A DNA stretch of 6,697 nt from Candidatus Bathyarchaeota archaeon (lineage in GTDB: Archaea; Thermoproteota; Bathyarchaeia; TCS64): contig DUKA01000231.1 of NCBI GenBank assembly GCA_013329615.1, forward strand, positions 1 through 6,697, given 5' to 3'. Both the position numbers and the translations under genes were made by a program. This document shows, one piece after another, positions 4,850-6,697 of the stretch. Numbering within the stretch: position 1 is the first letter of the stretch; the number at the start of each line of letters is the position of its first letter. The notes under the pieces are model-generated. The model had not been told where the DNA came from. It saw only the letters and a list, made by a program, of their open reading frames with translations, and did no database searches.

Positions 4850-5500
4850 ATGGGAATCAATAGGGCCGAAGCATCTGCGTTAAAAAGAGAAAGACAACGA
4901 CAACTAATAGAGTTTATAAAAAAATCTCCAAGAACTCGTGCTGAACTCCAGAGTATCTTCTCTTCTTGGGAAAGAAGTGACCGAACTCTTAGAAACTACC
5001 TTGAAGATCTTAAAGGAATAGGCGTCATTTTCTACGATGATGAAAATAATCGATATACTTGGTGCGAGAACAAACGAATATACACTAAAAAAGAGTATGA
5101 TGTTGCGTTAAAACATTCTAAGCTTATTACCTTATCCCACAATGAACCTTATTTTTGGGGGTTTAACAACTTTGAACCTCATGCCGCTATTAAGTGTTTA
5201 GGAAATCCAAACGATCAACAATTTGAGCTATTTCGTGAACACCTCCAAAGCGGTTACCCAGATATTTGGAATATATTAGAAAATTATCAGCAAAAATATC
5301 AAGAGGTGCCCGAAAAAGGTATGTTTGAATTACGCGAAAACTCACCCGAAATAGTTGCGAAAAGAAGGGAGATATTCAAATTGGAGGCTCAGTTAGCGAA
5401 CGAAGTGTATCATATAGTTGATTTAGTTGTTCATGGAACCCCATTAAATGGAACGTGTGAAAACTGCACTTCCAAACATCTATCAATAATTAAAGAATAA
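4850..5500 (+). CDS. Winged-helix (HTH) domain protein, A/T-rich and probably acquired; function unknown
   Basis: A 216-residue soluble protein. Residues 13-71 look like a winged helix: a basic helix (RERQRQLIEFIKKS), a recognition-type segment SWERSDRTLRNYLEDLKGIG (39-58) and a wing FYDDENNRYTW. Archaeal proteins with this N-terminus are usually transcription regulators. The rest (72-216) I do not recognise. It has aromatic and charged segments, a likely coiled-coil stretch around 175-190, and a C-terminal CENC pair (203/206) with H210 that may bind metal or sense redox state. Base and codon use (AAA, AGA, TTA, ATT) differ sharply from the G+C-rich neighbours, suggesting transfer. ATG 4850 has no Shine-Dalgarno and fits a leaderless message. 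The gene has its own candidate operator, ends at a T8A8 terminator, and lies downstream of a tRNA gene. Confidence 0.8.
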   Translation: MGINRAEASALKRERQRQLIEFIKKSPRTRAELQSIFSSWERSDRTLRNYLEDLKGIGVIFYDDENNRYTWCENKRIYTKKEYDVALKHSKLITLSHNEPYFWGFNNFEPHAAIKCLGNPNDQQFELFREHLQSGYPDIWNILENYQQKYQEVPEKGMFELRENSPEIVAKRREIFKLEAQLANEVYHIVDLVVHGTPLNGTCENCTSKHLSIIKE

Positions 5501-5514
5501 TTCTTCTATATCCC

Positions 5515-5530
5515 TTTTTTTTAAAAAAAA
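5515..5530. terminator. Symmetric T8A8 bidirectional terminator
   Basis: Eight T followed by eight A form a perfect 16-base palindrome between the convergent gene ends at 5500 (plus) and 5553 (minus). Each strand presents a T8 run in its own direction of transcription, which is the archaeal intrinsic termination signal. Confidence 0.65.
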
Positions 5531-5552
5531 CTGCTGGGCATCATTTAATTCG

Positions 5553-5987
5553 TCAGGCACGAGCTTTTAGCAGCGCAATACCATTCTTCGGGTCGGTCTC
5601 GCGCCTCAGACCCATGCCCTCTGTTCTCATTATCACGAGTTCGGCGAGGTACAGGACGACGCACCCGTCCTCGATGTGCCCCACGTAGGCGCGCTGGTCC
5701 CTGCATCCCGCTGCCATGTGCAGGTGGGGCTCGTAGTCGACTATCAGCCCGTTTATCGCCACGATCTCGAGCGGCTCCTCGATGACGTAGAATTTGTTCT
5801 CGGCGGGGAACCCGGTCGTGTTGACGTAGTGCATGTGGCACCTCTTCAGCGTCCCGATGCCTGAGACAACCGCGCCGTCCCTGATGCCGTGTGCCCTGAT
5901 AACCTCTTTCACTGATTCGAGAAGCTTCTCGTCGGGTCCCAGCCCTATAGCGATCAGCTTGCCGTCCTTCGACTCTACGACGTTCAT
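5553..5987 (-). CDS. PPC (DUF296) domain protein
   Basis: A single-domain 144-residue PPC/DUF296 protein, the family whose plant versions carry AT-hooks and whose archaeal and bacterial members are stand-alone trimers. The family pattern is visible: GAVVSGIGTLKRCHMHY (38-54), the EEPLEIVAINGLI strand (70-82), PHLHMAAG (87-94) and GHIEDGCVV (103-111). H88, H90 and H104 correspond to the conserved histidine cluster, which binds metal in some prokaryotic members. There is no AT-hook, so DNA binding should not be assumed; the biochemical role of prokaryotic PPC proteins is mostly unknown. The start is ATG 5987. No Shine-Dalgarno is present and a weak GGTTTGAAG box lies about 28 bases upstream, suggesting a leaderless message. 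It converges on the regulator-like gene and is divergent from the DUF2797 gene. Confidence 0.88.
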   Translation of the reverse strand: MNVVESKDGKLIAIGLGPDEKLLESVKEVIRAHGIRDGAVVSGIGTLKRCHMHYVNTTGFPAENKFYVIEEPLEIVAINGLIVDYEPHLHMAAGCRDQRAYVGHIEDGCVVLYLAELVIMRTEGMGLRRETDPKNGIALLKARA

Positions 5988-6011
5988 ACTGAGACATCGG
6001 TGCGTGGGGAC

Positions 6012-6033
6012 TTCAAACCTTCGCGATCGAAGG
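6012..6033. promoter_or_regulatory. Divergent promoter region with inverted repeat CCTTCG-cgat-CGAAGG
   Basis: Six-base arms (6018-6023 and 6028-6033) sit in the 78-base gap between two divergent start codons. They directly adjoin the TTTGAAG box (6019-6012 read on minus) proposed for the PPC gene. This may be an operator shared by both genes; the assignment is positional only. Confidence 0.3.
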
Positions 6034-6065
6034 GTTCATGATTGACCCGGCGACCATTCAATGCC

Positions 6066-6697
6066 ATGTTCGCCGGACTGGTTTACGCGACGCGTTGGGA
6101 GAGCGTAGACGGAACCTGGCGGGTGAGGCTGCTAGTCGAAGGGGAACCCGGCGACCTCGCTCTGGAGAGGGGTAAGAGCCTCTCCTTCAAGGTCGGGAAG
6201 GGCCGGTTCTGCGTAGGCCACTCGCGTGTCACGACGGACTACGCAACCGCCGACTCTTGGAAGGAGCGCTTCCCGTGTCCCACCTCATCCCTGGCGGACT
6301 CCGGGAGCCAATGCAGATCATGCGCCGCGAACGACGTCTCCCACCCCTGCGCCAGATGCACGGGCGAGACATGCGCAGCTCACCCCAGCGTCAGGGAGAA
6401 GTGCGAGAACAGCGAGGCATACGTCTACTTAGCAGTATTCGGGAACAGGATGAAGGCTGGCGTCTCCCAAGGCCGTAGGGTGGAGAAGAGGTGGGTCGAG
6501 CAGGGAGCCGACGCCGCGCGGCGTGTGCTGACTGCCAACGGAAGGGAGGCCCGGGTCTACGAAAAGAGGATACAGGACGAGCTCGGCGCCCTGAAAGGAG
6601 TGAAAGCGGATGCGAAGATGTCCTTCACGGACCCGCGTGAGTTGGAGTATGGGCTCAAGAGCCTCGATGCACACGTCGTGAAGCTGCGCGTCCTCTT
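6066..6697 (+). CDS. DUF2797 family Cys-rich protein, C-terminus off window
   Basis: Open to the right edge (210 codons plus 2 bases), so the 3' end is missing. Residues 1-66 are a beta-rich start. Residues 71-113 are Cys-rich with CRSC (83/86), CARC (95/98), C103 and C113, suggesting one or two zinc sites. Then comes EAYVYLAVFGNRMKAGVS (117-134), R137/R138 and RWVEQGAD (142-149), followed by a long charged helical part. The Cys pattern with YVYLA...KVGVS...RW-x-EQGAD is characteristic of DUF2797, an uncharacterised archaeal and actinobacterial family. The Y-V-Y, K-A-G, S and R spacing resembles the core of GIY-YIG nucleases; I infer this by eye. ATG 6066 is preferred. An in-frame TTG at 6042, just after a TGA, would add eight residues. 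No Shine-Dalgarno is evident. An overlapping ATG at 6061 is in another frame and stops quickly. Confidence 0.8.
   Translation, partial: MFAGLVYATRWESVDGTWRVRLLVEGEPGDLALERGKSLSFKVGKGRFCVGHSRVTTDYATADSWKERFPCPTSSLADSGSQCRSCAANDVSHPCARCTGETCAAHPSVREKCENSEAYVYLAVFGNRMKAGVSQGRRVEKRWVEQGADAARRVLTANGREARVYEKRIQDELGALKGVKADAKMSFTDPRELEYGLKSLDAHVVKLRVL

Noticed and set aside
4458..5552. Integrated element with att repeats at tRNA-Leu
   Set aside because: I searched by eye for a second copy of the tRNA 3' end up to 6060 and found none. No integrase gene is present, so only compositional evidence for transfer remains.
5545..5997. Second minus-strand frame over the PPC gene
   Set aside because: It is Arg/Gly-rich out-of-frame translation. 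The other frame has clear PPC motifs.
6226..6478. Two plus-strand frames inside the DUF2797 region
   Set aside because: Out-of-frame translations of the Cys-rich segment without motifs. The main frame is open from 6066 to the edge.
1..6697. CRISPR array, insertion sequence or multi-gene defence system
   Set aside because: No regularly spaced repeats, transposase, Cas, nuclease-helicase or toxin-antitoxin pair was seen on either strand.

Overview
The window reads as archaeal chromosome. The evidence is archaeal-type promoters (A/T-rich TATA-like boxes about 26 bases before start codons, often with no Shine-Dalgarno), frequent TTG/GTG starts, a class II tRNA-Leu with encoded CCA, an archaeal TIGR00300 (LOR/SDH, ornithine cyclodeaminase-like) gene, a DUF2797 gene and several small zinc-ribbon proteins. 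The gene content and my recollection of homologues point to the TACK side (Bathyarchaeia- or Thaumarchaeota-like), but no rRNA or marker gene settles this. Most of the window is G+C-rich; one segment, about 4745-5545, is strikingly A+T-rich.

Left part, minus strand (1-2545). Reading in the direction of transcription: a small three-helix membrane protein resembling the Ost3/Ost6/OSTC subunit family of eukaryotic oligosaccharyltransferase (2545-2147), a helical protein with a proline-rich linker and C-terminal zinc ribbon (2066-1590), a 3-hydroxyisobutyrate dehydrogenase-family reductase (1507-623), and the N-terminal part of a TIGR00300 LOR/SDH protein leaving the left edge. The last gene has no usable start in its own frame. 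A promoter-spaced GTG in another frame leads into CCC-TGA, where a +1 shift joins it to the conserved frame.

Middle part, plus strand (2671-4542). A divergent promoter region separates the membrane protein gene from a small CxxC/CxxC protein. Next come gcvT and gcvH, overlapping by ATGA: the aminomethyl-transfer and lipoyl-carrier proteins of the glycine cleavage system. The decarboxylase (GcvP) and dihydrolipoyl dehydrogenase are not in the window. A perfect inverted repeat sits exactly at the gcvT start. tRNA-Leu(CAG) begins 15 bases after gcvH and may use a TATA box lying inside the gcvH coding sequence.

Right part. Downstream of the tRNA is about 300 bases without a convincing gene: a G/T-rich half with GC-rich direct and inverted repeats, then an A/T-rich promoter with an inverted repeat bracketing a TATA-like box. 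This leads to an A/T-rich winged-helix regulator-like gene (4850-5500), probably acquired. A symmetric T8A8 terminator separates it from a convergent PPC/DUF296-domain gene (5987-5553), which is divergent from a partial DUF2797 Cys-rich gene running off the right edge (6066-6697).

No mobile element, CRISPR array or multi-gene defence system is visible. The most notable items are the possible programmed +1 frameshift, the OST-subunit-like protein, the gcvT start-site dyad, and the foreign-looking regulator with its own candidate operator beside a tRNA gene.
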